A model generated the notes under the pieces. It searched no databases, was not told the origin of the DNA, and saw only the letters and a program-made list of their open reading frames with translations. A stretch of DNA of 64,000 nucleotides from Devosia sp. FJ2-5-3 (lineage in GTDB: Bacteria > Pseudomonadota > Alphaproteobacteria > Rhizobiales > Devosiaceae), in contig NZ_CP104007.1 in assembly GCF_029201545.1 (NCBI RefSeq), forward strand, positions 3,072,501-3,136,500. The letters are read 5' to 3'. Shown in pieces: positions 16,138 to 24,314 of this stretch (within the stretch, counting starts at the first letter, position 1; each line of letters begins with the position of its first letter). Both the position numbers and the translations under genes were made by a program.

Positions 16138-19100
16138 CGAGGGTCCTTACTTCGCAGTCCGCGGGAGTGCGTTCGATGTAGTTCACGACGTCGTACATCG
16201 GATGGGTGGTGGGCAGGCGCGTGCAGAATGTGTGGTCGCCGACGATAAGGAGGAGGCTTCTAGCTCGGGAAAGGGCGACGTTAAGGCGAGGAGGCTCGCT
16301 GAGGAAGCCAGCATCTCCACGCTCGTTCGACCGAACGACGCTGTAGATGCAGATGTCCGCCTCCGACCCTTGAAAGGCGTCGACCGTGTTGACCCGGATG
16401 GTGAGGTTCGGCCAGGTTGCGCGATAATCCCTTATGGCGTCCTCCAGATATCGCACTTGCGCGGCGTAACCGGCGATCACCGCCACCTCGTAGCTCTTCC
16501 GTCGGTTCCTCGCGACGAAGTCGAGCTGGGCAAGATGGTTCTTCACTACGCGACATTCCAGCGGCGACGCCCAACTCGTGCCTTCCTTCTTCTCTGGTTC
16601 TGCGGCTGTCAGGCGAGATGTGTCGAGCCATGTGACGAGCTTTGGGAACGTTGGGAACACGATCTCGGGCTTGACGATCGGGCTCTTGAGTTCGCCACCA
16701 TAGAACACGTCACTAACCAGATCGCCGATCGGTCTGGCCATCCTGTACTGATGGAACAACTTTACCTTCGACTCCTGCGGCAGCGTCCTCAAAAGTCGAT
16801 CGAACACGTTCTCCCGAATTTCTTCCTCCGCGTACTCGGCGAGCACGTTTGCGTTTAGGATTTGCCGCTCGAAGAACGGAGGAAGCTGCTTGGGGTCCCC
16901 CACTAGGATGGTGCGACGGCTTCGCGTCATTGGAATCAGCACCTCGGTTGCTGTCGCTTTGGACGCTTCGTCGACGATGCAGAGGTCAAACGCCACCTCG
17001 TTGACGCCGCGAACGCCGGCCAGCGCGACGCAGGTGGACGCGACAACTTTTGCAGAGGCGAGCATGGCGGAGTGGAAGTCCGACGATCGTCCGACCCGCT
17101 CCAGCCACTCCTCCTGTAGATGCATAAGCCGAAGATGCTCCTTCCCTTCCTCGCCGTCTCCGACGAGTAACGAGGCGTATTGTTCGAGTTCGTCCGGATC
17201 GATAGACGTGGAAAGTTCGTTGGCGATGCCTGGAAGGACGGCCAATTCGGCTCTGGTGGCCTCCTCATCGTGCAGTAGCGAACTCAACCTCGTCTTAATG
17301 TCCACTGCGTCGTCTAGGGCGGCCTCGGTCCTTCGACGCGTTTCCACCTCTTGGGTGACATCAGACGGATCCGGATTCGACGCGGCTTGCGCGCGCGCCT
17401 TCGCCGCCTCCTCGACCGCGAACTCCAAATCCTTAGCCTGCTGCCGGTCCCGGATCAGCAGGGCAAGCTTTATGGCCAGCGCTCCGGCGCGCAGCTCGTC
17501 GGGGTCCAAACCCTTTTCGGCGGCGCGTTCGGCCAACCACGGTCTGGCGACCTTGCGCACACCCGCCGCCCAAGTCTCCGCTTTGCGCTCAAGCAGGAAA
17601 TCAGCCGCGGCAGGCGCGATGCGTTCGTTCTCCAGCCGCCCGACCCGGACGAGATTCACGTCCGAACTGCGCTTGGCCAGGCGCTCCAGCACATTGTCCA
17701 AGGCAGCATGCGTCTGCGAGGACAGCAGAACGCGATGCCGCGGGTTCGCATCGAGGTATTGCGCGATGATCTCCTCGATCAGCCGGGTCTTGCCCGTTCC
17801 CGGGGGGCCCTCCACGACCATCAAATCTCTGACGCCCAAGGCCTTGCGCAACACCGCCACCTTGTCGTCATCGAACTTGTCGCGTGGCTTGGTCCAAGGG
17901 ACGTTGGCGAGCGGCGCTCTCGCACCTTTGCCGTTGAGGACAATCTCGCCCAGTTCCGGATTTATTGCCCTATCGTACGCGAGGTCGTCCAATGCACGGC
18001 GCTGCTTCTCAACCGCGCTCAAGGCGCGCCTCGTATTGACCTCCAATATGCCGTGGGTGGGGACGCGGTTGGCTTCGCCGAACGTGACCCGCATGGTCAC
18101 CTGATCGCCGAGGACAGCAACGACCTCCATGGCAATGGCGGTGCCGTTGGAATTCACCAGACGATCCTGCCCCAGAAGATCCGAAGGCGGAGGCGAGGAC
18201 AGCGTGACGGTCACCTGATTGTTGTTAACCGTGCGGTCGGAGTACTTAAGGGCGCTGGCCCGTCCTGTCTCGAAGTCCGACCGGGCCCGGAGATAGGCCT
18301 GCCAGAGTCTATAGACTCGATCGCGTTCGGATACTCGTCTTTCGCTACGAGCCACTTCGGAATGCGCGGCCAGAGCGAATATCTCATCGATGGCTGCCTC
18401 CGCTACCGCCACATCGCCCGGAGCTGCCTCGCGCAGCTCAAGGTTCGTGTCGTCGGTGTTCTCCCGCTGCTTCTCGGCCGCAGCCGACCCGATCTTGATC
18501 GCCTTCTCGACGAGAAGGCGTCCCGGCCGCGACGGCTGCCTCTGGGCTGTCAGCATCCACTGCTCGCCGATGATGCGGACGCGATCTTCGCCGTCAGCGG
18601 AAGCCCTTACCCGAGCTATGGTGGTGAAATCCTCCAGCAGAGCGGCATGCGGATCGGCCACCCCGTCGCCGAAGCTGCGCTCGAGACTGAACGAGCAGGC
18701 GTCACCGAAGAGCACGTGGCAGGTCAGCCGCGGTCGTTCTGAAGGCGCACCTCGAGCCTCCAGCCATTGCTCAATGTCGGCAAGCAGGAGATGAGCGAAG
18801 CGCGGTCGCTCTGCCGGGTCGTCGCTGATTGCCCTGGCGAGCACTTCGACGGGGCCGTCCGCAGCGCTAGCAAGAAGTGACCTGACGTCCTTGGGGTTTT
18901 GCGGCAGGGTCCCCGACAGGCAGCTCAACGCCATCACTGCCCACGAATAGCCATCCCGCGTGAACGAGTGAACTCCATCGTCGACTTCAGGAGGAGTGTA
19001 GGGGGGACTTCCGTGCTGCCTGAACGTTCTGCCGTTCTGGTGCAACGGCTCGTTGTGCTGGTAACTCTTGCTAATGCCGAAATCGGCAATCTTGGGCTCA

Positions 19101-19567
19101 CCGCTTTCCGTCATGAGCACGTTCTTGGGCTTGATGTCGCGGTGCGCCAGATGTTTCGTCTGCGCCCAGCAAATCGCGCCGAGTATCGGCTTGCCGATCG
19201 AACGCCAGAACTTCGTCCAACCCATCGGACCGTTCCGAGATATCAAGTCGTCGAGATTGCCCTCAAGCCATTCCATGGCGATGTACGGCTGGTGGTCCGA
19301 ATCGAGACCGTAATCGATCAACTTCACGACGCTGCGGTGCTGAGCCAGCTCCAATCCGCGATACTCGCGATCGAAGCTCTCCCTCATCAGCATCTCGTCC
19401 GCCCCGGCATGGAGCCTCTTGACGGCACAGAACTCGTCCCCGCCATGCTTGTCTACCGCCTTGTGGACCGAAGCCATGCCGCCGACGCGCGGCTCGCCGC
19501 CGAGCAGCAAGAATCGATCCCCCACCAATGTCTCGGTGACGGCTTCGCCAATATCCTTCAAATCCAT
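16127..19567 (-). CDS. Ser/Thr kinase fused to SF1 (DNA2/Upf1-like) helicase; MkoA-like
   Basis: A two-part protein of 1146 residues. The N-terminal kinase has the ATP lysine in FCAVKRL (Lys50), HRDIKPKN (142-149) and DFG (162-164), all intact. The C-terminal COG1112-type helicase has Walker A EGPPGTGKT (about 587), Walker B VDEAS (about 866), VGDPKQLPPF, DAFQGSEADI and LNVALSRAR near the end. Start ATG 19567 has a G-rich ribosome site; the in-frame extension upstream is unlike the family. This kinase plus RNA/DNA helicase fusion next to a PLD protein matches the description of type I Mokosh anti-phage systems. It is the first gene of the operon with the PLD-fold and PP2C genes. Confidence 0.9.
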   Translation of the reverse strand: MDLKDIGEAVTETLVGDRFLLLGGEPRVGGMASVHKAVDKHGGDEFCAVKRLHAGADEMLMRESFDREYRGLELAQHRSVVKLIDYGLDSDHQPYIAMEWLEGNLDDLISRNGPMGWTKFWRSIGKPILGAICWAQTKHLAHRDIKPKNVLMTESGEPKIADFGISKSYQHNEPLHQNGRTFRQHGSPPYTPPEVDDGVHSFTRDGYSWAVMALSCLSGTLPQNPKDVRSLLASAADGPVEVLARAISDDPAERPRFAHLLLADIEQWLEARGAPSERPRLTCHVLFGDACSFSLERSFGDGVADPHAALLEDFTTIARVRASADGEDRVRIIGEQWMLTAQRQPSRPGRLLVEKAIKIGSAAAEKQRENTDDTNLELREAAPGDVAVAEAAIDEIFALAAHSEVARSERRVSERDRVYRLWQAYLRARSDFETGRASALKYSDRTVNNNQVTVTLSSPPPSDLLGQDRLVNSNGTAIAMEVVAVLGDQVTMRVTFGEANRVPTHGILEVNTRRALSAVEKQRRALDDLAYDRAINPELGEIVLNGKGARAPLANVPWTKPRDKFDDDKVAVLRKALGVRDLMVVEGPPGTGKTRLIEEIIAQYLDANPRHRVLLSSQTHAALDNVLERLAKRSSDVNLVRVGRLENERIAPAAADFLLERKAETWAAGVRKVARPWLAERAAEKGLDPDELRAGALAIKLALLIRDRQQAKDLEFAVEEAAKARAQAASNPDPSDVTQEVETRRRTEAALDDAVDIKTRLSSLLHDEEATRAELAVLPGIANELSTSIDPDELEQYASLLVGDGEEGKEHLRLMHLQEEWLERVGRSSDFHSAMLASAKVVASTCVALAGVRGVNEVAFDLCIVDEASKATATEVLIPMTRSRRTILVGDPKQLPPFFERQILNANVLAEYAEEEIRENVFDRLLRTLPQESKVKLFHQYRMARPIGDLVSDVFYGGELKSPIVKPEIVFPTFPKLVTWLDTSRLTAAEPEKKEGTSWASPLECRVVKNHLAQLDFVARNRRKSYEVAVIAGYAAQVRYLEDAIRDYRATWPNLTIRVNTVDAFQGSEADICIYSVVRSNERGDAGFLSEPPRLNVALSRARSLLLIVGDHTFCTRLPTTHPMYDVVNYIERTPADCEVRTLDDA

Positions 19568-20000
19568 AGCTCCCCCACGGCGGTGTCGAGCCGTTTCGGG
19601 ACGATTCCCCGGCACGTTTCGGCTCGAGACCTGTATAATGTCGTGATAAAATCTCCACCGTCGATAGCAAACCACCATCCGCTGAAGAAATAATGCGCCC
19701 GTTCTGTGGGTCTATACTCGGCAGACTGCTTCGGCTCCTCTTCGGGCCCCGCTACAAATTCTCGTTGGCGTGTCCATGGTCTGCTATTGAGGCATGACCG
19801 GTGAAACCTACGCAAATTGTCTCGCAGCGGCGTTTGGACTTCAGAGAGACAGCTCTTGCCCATGCTTGCCGAGCCTCGATGCAGGCGTGAGCGCGCAGCC
19901 ACCCGCAAGTGTCTTAGCGCCGCGGCAGTCTCCAGCCGGCCCGTCGATTTCCACAAAGAGTATATTGCTGTTGTGGAAGGTCGCCGACTGCCCTTGCCAC

Positions 20001-20022
20001 TGGTCCACCAGACTGGTCCACT
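20001..20022 (+). repeat. Paired TGGTCCAC repeats near the right end
   Basis: TGGTCCACC at 20001-20009 and TGGTCCACT at 20014-20022 lie 13 bp start to start, with the same orientation and spacing as the pair at 556-577. They sit about 70 bp inside attR. Likely arm-type sites for the integrase or its accessory factor. Confidence 0.6.
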
Positions 20023-20091
20023 CACCCTCGCGACCTATCGCTCTAAAGCCAAGGATTCTTGGGGTTCCGGCAACTTCTAAAATGGATGTGG

Positions 20092-20112
20092 GAATCCAGG
20101 TTCCCCAGCCAA
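20092..20112 (+). repeat. attR: 21-bp copy of the tRNA-Gln 3' end
   Basis: Identical to 473-493. No tRNA body precedes it, so it is the duplicated half of the attachment site that marks the right boundary of the element. Confidence 0.92.
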
Positions 20113-20652
20113 TCTTTCGGTTCAAGCCGAATAATCTCGATACGGCCCTGTGAAAGGGCTGCCGGTGCATTTCGGCTATATTCCTCTATCCCAGTAGCCT
20201 GCGCTCATAGCCGCACGTAGTGTCGGCCAGCGACCTCTTGGTCGCGCCAAGCCAAATCCTGCCCGGCAGTCGGCAATCTAGGCAGCTACCCTAACTCCTC
20301 TCGCACATCGAATTGCACTGGCCTTCATGGCGAGAAAGAATCGGTAGCTTCCAAACCTGAGCGCGAGTCACTTCCCTGCACTTGCACCATCTCCGGTTCT
20401 TTCCCGCCGATCAGGGACGAGGGATCATTGGGACAGAAATGCAGTATCTGGGGATGCCTGGACATGGCCGATGCACTGGACCGGTTTGGTGCGTCTGTCC
20501 CCGCCTGGTCTGGTCGGCGCGTCACTCTGAGGTGTTATTTCCTGATCATCAGGGCGTGAAGATCCCCGGCATCCCATTCCGGGCGGCTGCTTACGCGAAT
20601 GCATCCGCCTGACCCGCACAATCACAGCCAAATTCGGATTGTATATTGGCTG

Positions 20653-20664
20653 AATGTATTACAA
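20653..20664 (+). promoter_or_regulatory. Putative operator AATGTATTACAA upstream of M14 peptidase
   Basis: The 12-mer AATGTATTACAA lies 66 bp before the peptidase start. Its exact reverse complement occurs upstream of the solute-binding protein gene at 24198-24209. The inner TGTATTACA is near-palindromic, as in GntR-type operators. The regulator is not in this window. Confidence 0.45.
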
Positions 20665-20730
20665 ACTTTCCATCCAAGGCGGGGGGAGGTCCTCGCTGGC
20701 TCGTTTCGTTTCAGCTGATTGGAAGTCCTC

Positions 20731-22407
20731 ATGGGCAAGGTCGATATCGCGTTCGACAGATATTACACTTATGAAGAGATGACAGAGCATCTCAAGGCGC
20801 TGGCGGCTGCTTATCCCAAGCTCGCCAAGCTGACCTCCGTGGCCAAGTCGCATCGCGGGCGCGACGTCTGGCTGATGGAAATTACCAATCCCGATACCGG
20901 CCCGGGGCTCGAAAAGCCCGGCTTCTACATCGATGCGCAGATTCATGCCGAGGAGCATGCGACCAGCGCAACGGCGCTGTATGGCGTCTGGTATCTGCTG
21001 ACCAATTACGGCAGCGATGAAGAGGTGACACGCCTCGTCGACAGCCAGGTCTTCTATGTGTTGCCGCGCATCAACCCCGACGGTGCCGAACTCTCGCTGA
21101 TCGAACCCTATCACCCCTGGTGCGGCAATGGCCGCTTCCTGCCGGGCGAAGACCGTCTCGAAGGCCTTATCCCGCAGGATATCAATGGCGACGGTTATAT
21201 CGTCAACATGCGCGTGCCCGATCCGCTGGGCGAGTGGAAGAAATCGGAAGCCGATCCACGCCTGATGGTGCAGCGCGAGCCGGGAGAGGAAGGCGGGGAC
21301 TATTACCGCATCTATCCCGAGGGGCTGATCCGCAATTACGACGGCGTCCATGTCCCGATCGAAAAGCAGCAAGACGGGAACATGAACCGCAATTTCCCGA
21401 CCAATTGGTCGCCGCAGGAATATGGCGCGGGCGAATACCCGTTCTCCGAGCCTGAGGCGATGGCTATGGGCCGGCTGGTGCTCGACCATCCCAATATCTG
21501 CGGCATGTGTGCGTACCACACCCATGGCGGCATCATTCTGCGGCCCTCGATGATGAAGTACGATGCCGACATGAGCCCGCGCGACCTGGCGCTCTACAAG
21601 GACCTCGGCAATGTCGGCACCCGCATCACCGGTTATCCGACCATTTCCACCTACGAGGATTTCACCCCCAACAAGTCCATGGCGCGCCACGGCAGCCTCA
21701 AGGACTGGGTCTATGAAGAGATGGGTATCATCTGCTTCTCGACGGAGCTGTGGGATCTGGAACGCGAGGCAGGCGTCGAGAAGAAGGGCTATCTGAACTT
21801 CGGACCGCGTGATGCCGATGCCCAACAAAAGATTTTCAGCTGGGTGCTCGAAAACGTCGGCGAAAAGGGTTTTCGCGAGTGGGAAAAGTTCGACCATCCG
21901 CAGTTGGGACCGGTCGAGGTCGGTGGCATGGTCTATATCTGGAGCTACCGCAATCCTCCTGGCAAGCTGCTCGAAGAGATCTGCCACAACAACACCATGT
22001 TCAACCTTCGCCACGCTGCAGCAGCGCCGCAGGTCAAAATCAACCAGTTCGAGGTCGAGGCCCTCGGGTCGGACCTCTACAAGGTCTCGGCCGTTGTCGC
22101 CAATCACGGCTACCTGCCCACCAATCTCTCTGACGTCGCTATTGAGAACAAAGTGGCAAAGCCGGTGACCATCGAGCTCGCGCTCGAAAATGCCGAGGTG
22201 ATCATCAACTCGCAAAAGCAGGTTCTGGGCAATCTGGCCGGACGCAATGAACGCAAAGCCGAGTTCTCCAACTGGCTGCCGCAATGGTCACCCACCAAGA
22301 AGCGCGCGGAATGGCTGGTGAGAGCAAAGGGGCCAGGCGCCAAGGTAACGGCCGTCTCCGTTTCGGAGAAGGGCGGTACGCACCGGATCACCGAAGCGCT
22401 TGCCTAA
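20731..22407 (+). CDS. M14-family zinc carboxypeptidase
   Basis: A 558-residue cytoplasmic (no signal peptide) metallocarboxypeptidase that removes C-terminal residues from peptides. Zinc ligands are visible as HAEEH near residue 70 (the HxxE motif) and the later His in CAYHTHGG. NMNRNFPTNW carries the substrate-binding Asn-Arg, and the general-base Glu is in CFSTELWD. Start ATG 20731 follows GGAAG by 5 bases. Length exceeds classic CPA because of an inserted DINGDGY region and a beta-rich C-terminal domain. A shared upstream motif with the solute-binding protein gene suggests co-regulation with peptide import. A strong bidirectional hairpin follows. Confidence 0.87.
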   Translation: MGKVDIAFDRYYTYEEMTEHLKALAAAYPKLAKLTSVAKSHRGRDVWLMEITNPDTGPGLEKPGFYIDAQIHAEEHATSATALYGVWYLLTNYGSDEEVTRLVDSQVFYVLPRINPDGAELSLIEPYHPWCGNGRFLPGEDRLEGLIPQDINGDGYIVNMRVPDPLGEWKKSEADPRLMVQREPGEEGGDYYRIYPEGLIRNYDGVHVPIEKQQDGNMNRNFPTNWSPQEYGAGEYPFSEPEAMAMGRLVLDHPNICGMCAYHTHGGIILRPSMMKYDADMSPRDLALYKDLGNVGTRITGYPTISTYEDFTPNKSMARHGSLKDWVYEEMGIICFSTELWDLEREAGVEKKGYLNFGPRDADAQQKIFSWVLENVGEKGFREWEKFDHPQLGPVEVGGMVYIWSYRNPPGKLLEEICHNNTMFNLRHAAAAPQVKINQFEVEALGSDLYKVSAVVANHGYLPTNLSDVAIENKVAKPVTIELALENAEVIINSQKQVLGNLAGRNERKAEFSNWLPQWSPTKKRAEWLVRAKGPGAKVTAVSVSEKGGTHRITEALA

Positions 22408-22426
22408 GGCGCCGCGCTATCAAGCA

Positions 22427-22454
22427 GAAAGGGCCGGCCAGCGCCGGCCCTTTC
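22427..22454. terminator. Bidirectional terminator hairpin
   Basis: A perfect 12-bp stem (GAAAGGGCCGGC / GCCGGCCCTTTC) closes a 4-base loop between two convergent genes. The AAA/TTT ends give U-containing tails in both directions. Confidence 0.85.
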
Positions 22455-22476
22455 AATTGTTAAGAGAATGATCTTC

Positions 22477-24024
22477 CTATTTCAGCGTCGCCGTCCAGCC
22501 CTCGATGGCCTCGTCGCGGCGCGGCTCGAAATTGATGCGATCCGACACACCGTAGAAATCGGGCTGGAAATAAAGGAAAATCCAGGGGGCGTCATCAGCG
22601 AAGATCTGCAGCATTTCGTTGACGATCCGGCTTTCCTCGGCGGTGTCGCGAACACCCTGCAAACTATCCCAGCGGGTCTGCCACTCCTGGTTGAACCACA
22701 TGCCATTATTGACCGGTGCATCCCGGGAGGGGAAGAGCGACATGTCATAGATGGCACTCCAGGTCGCGCCACCCTGGCCGATGAAATAAAGCGGCCCTGC
22801 CCGATGTTCGCGGGCCATGGGGGAATAAACCGTCATGTCCATGAGGTCATTGGTGGTCTTGACGCCGACATCGCTCAGATATTGAGCGATCGCCTGCTGG
22901 ACGGCGCCGTCATTGAGGTAGCGACCCTGCGGACCCTGCATGGTCAACTCAAATCGGATGCCGTCTTCGCCGCGCGGGAAACCGGCAGCATCGAGCATGG
23001 CTTCGGCCTGTTCCGGGTCATAAGGGTAGGCTTTTACATCAGGATTAGCCTGGTTGGCCGGGCCCGTGGCACGCTCACAGGCCGTTCCGAGCAATTGCTG
23101 GCAGATCGTCGGCACATCCACGGCCATGTTGAGGGCGCGACGAACCTCGACATTCTTGATGGCATCACCGCCCGGCGTCCCGTCGAAATTGCCGGAGAAA
23201 TTGAAGCCGGCAAAGATGCGGCGGGTACCTGCAACCGCGACCACCTTCGCGCGGCCGCTGGCATTCACAGTCTCTGACTGATCGGGCGGGATGTTGACGG
23301 CAATATCGACATTGCCGGCAAGCAATTCAGCGGTTCGGGTGCTGGATTCCGGGATGACACGGAAGACGACGCGCTCGAACGGCACCTCGGACAGGGTCCA
23401 GTTGTCGTTTTTCTCAAGGACGACGCGGTCAGCGCGGACCCATTCTACCACTTTATAAGGACCGGAGGCGACGGGGGTTGATGCGGCCTCTTCGAGGCTC
23501 ATCTTTTCGTAGCTGTCCTTGCAGTGAATGAAGATCTTGGCGACCATGCCCGGCACGGTGGAGGAGTAGCCCTTCACCTGGAGGACGGCGGTATCACTCC
23601 CCTCGGCGCGAGCACCGACATAACCGATCGAGGAATAAACAAAGCCTGGCGCATGGCCGATGAATTTGTTCTCCGGATCGGCAGCGCGGGTCAGTGTATA
23701 GGCCACATCCTCCGCATCGAGCACTTCACCATCCTCGCACAGAAGGCCTTCGCGGATCTTGAAGGAAATTTCCGTGCCCTCGTCGTTCCACTCATAGCTC
23801 TCCGCGAAATTCGGGACAATTTCACCCTCTGGCGTCACGCTGAGCAGCGTACCCCAGACGTGACTAGCGACATTTATCGAGGCTGTGACATTGAGCATGT
23901 CAGGCTCGAGCGATTCAATGTCGACCGATTGAGCGATGACCAGAGTATTTGCGTCGGCCTGGGCCAGGGCAGGCAGGCAGCTGGCCGCCAAGAGAAGTGC
24001 GGCCGCACTCACGTGCTTCAGCAT
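22477..24024 (-). CDS. ABC transporter solute-binding protein, family 5 (peptide type)
   Basis: A 515-residue periplasmic binding protein. A Sec signal peptide is clear (MLKHVSAAALLLAASCLPALAQA). Mature-protein landmarks include LVIAQSVDIESLEPDM, the LCEDGEVLDAEDVAYTLTRAADP block that is the hallmark of SBP_bac_5, and VEVRRALNMAVD. The AAAGGA site lies 6 bases upstream of ATG 24024. No permease or ATPase gene follows directly. It probably feeds the Dpp/Opp-type transporter encoded from 29365 to 25641, or a system elsewhere. A terminator-like hairpin sits in its leader, and an operator-like motif further up matches the one before the M14 peptidase. The substrate is likely a peptide or small polar compound. 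Confidence 0.88.
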   Translation of the reverse strand: MLKHVSAAALLLAASCLPALAQADANTLVIAQSVDIESLEPDMLNVTASINVASHVWGTLLSVTPEGEIVPNFAESYEWNDEGTEISFKIREGLLCEDGEVLDAEDVAYTLTRAADPENKFIGHAPGFVYSSIGYVGARAEGSDTAVLQVKGYSSTVPGMVAKIFIHCKDSYEKMSLEEAASTPVASGPYKVVEWVRADRVVLEKNDNWTLSEVPFERVVFRVIPESSTRTAELLAGNVDIAVNIPPDQSETVNASGRAKVVAVAGTRRIFAGFNFSGNFDGTPGGDAIKNVEVRRALNMAVDVPTICQQLLGTACERATGPANQANPDVKAYPYDPEQAEAMLDAAGFPRGEDGIRFELTMQGPQGRYLNDGAVQQAIAQYLSDVGVKTTNDLMDMTVYSPMAREHRAGPLYFIGQGGATWSAIYDMSLFPSRDAPVNNGMWFNQEWQTRWDSLQGVRDTAEESRIVNEMLQIFADDAPWIFLYFQPDFYGVSDRINFEPRRDEAIEGWTATLK

Positions 24025-24038
24025 TGGTAGTCCTTTCC

Positions 24039-24068
24039 AAAAAAAACGGCCGGACAAAGGTCCGGCCG
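24039..24068 (-). terminator. Intrinsic terminator/attenuator 14 bp before a start codon
   Basis: On the minus strand a 9-bp stem CGGCCGGAC / GTCCGGCCG with a 4-base loop (24047-24068) is followed by eight U residues (24046-24039). It stands directly upstream of the ribosome site of the solute-binding protein gene. It may end transcripts from the oxidoreductase gene upstream or act as an attenuator. Confidence 0.75.
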
Positions 24069-24197
24069 ATATGAAGGGATGAAGGATGATCTGGTGCTTC
24101 GGAGCGCTAACGCCCTTGTCCGGCAACGAAATGCCCCGAATGGAAGATCCTTTGAACTGCATTCCTGCCTCCCCCGAAACAGTCACCATCGCGCAAA

Positions 24198-24209
24198 TTG
24201 TAATACATT
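24198..24209 (-). promoter_or_regulatory. Putative operator, inverse copy of the 20653 motif
   Basis: TTGTAATACATT on the plus strand reads AATGTATTACAA on the minus strand, the strand of the downstream solute-binding protein gene. It lies about 175 bp before that start, in an AT-rich stretch fit for a promoter. Confidence 0.45.
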
Positions 24210-24314
24210 TATAATTTGCCAATGTAAGACGATATTGAGGTCGAGTTCAGAACGCTGTCAAGATAGGCAGCAACGGACAGTTGCGTAATTTCAGGGCAGC
24301 GGATGCGCTATTCC

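Larger units (their letters stand above)
473..20112. mobile_element. Integrative and mobilizable element in tRNA-Gln(CUG), about 19.6 kb
   Basis: The limits are the two copies of a 21-bp direct repeat taken from the tRNA 3' end (473-493 and 20092-20112). A tyrosine integrase lies next to the tRNA copy and reads inward. The element carries its own relaxase, MobC-like protein, rolling-circle Rep and serine recombinase, but no mating-pair-formation genes. It should therefore be mobilizable rather than self-transmissible. No capsid, portal, terminase or tail genes are visible, so it is not a prophage. The cargo is two defence-like modules, a nuclease/ParB/helicase/methyltransferase block on the left and a kinase-helicase/PLD/PP2C operon on the right. 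Boundaries are seen directly; mobilisation is inferred from gene families. Confidence 0.9.
19568..20730. other. Right end of the element, attR and flanking non-coding DNA
   Basis: No convincing gene lies between the kinase-helicase start and the M14 peptidase. The stretch holds the promoter region of the defence operon, the right TGGTCCAC repeats (20001-20022), attR (20092-20112), about 540 bases of chromosomal flank without a recognisable gene, and an operator-like motif at 20653. Open frames here (for example 20382-20612) are short and family-less; one could be a decayed remnant. Confidence 0.5.

Noticed and set aside
473-20112. Interpretation of the insert as a prophage
   Set aside because: No capsid, portal, terminase, tail or lysis genes; relaxase and MobC indicate a mobilizable element.
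20382-20612. Short plus-strand frame ending in a plausible-looking C-terminus (KIPGIPFRAAAYANASA)
   Set aside because: Could be a gene remnant, but I could not match it to any family and no ribosome site is seen.
20659-22284. 541-codon minus-strand frame opposite the M14 peptidase
   Set aside because: Antisense shadow of a gene with intact zinc motifs; no family features.
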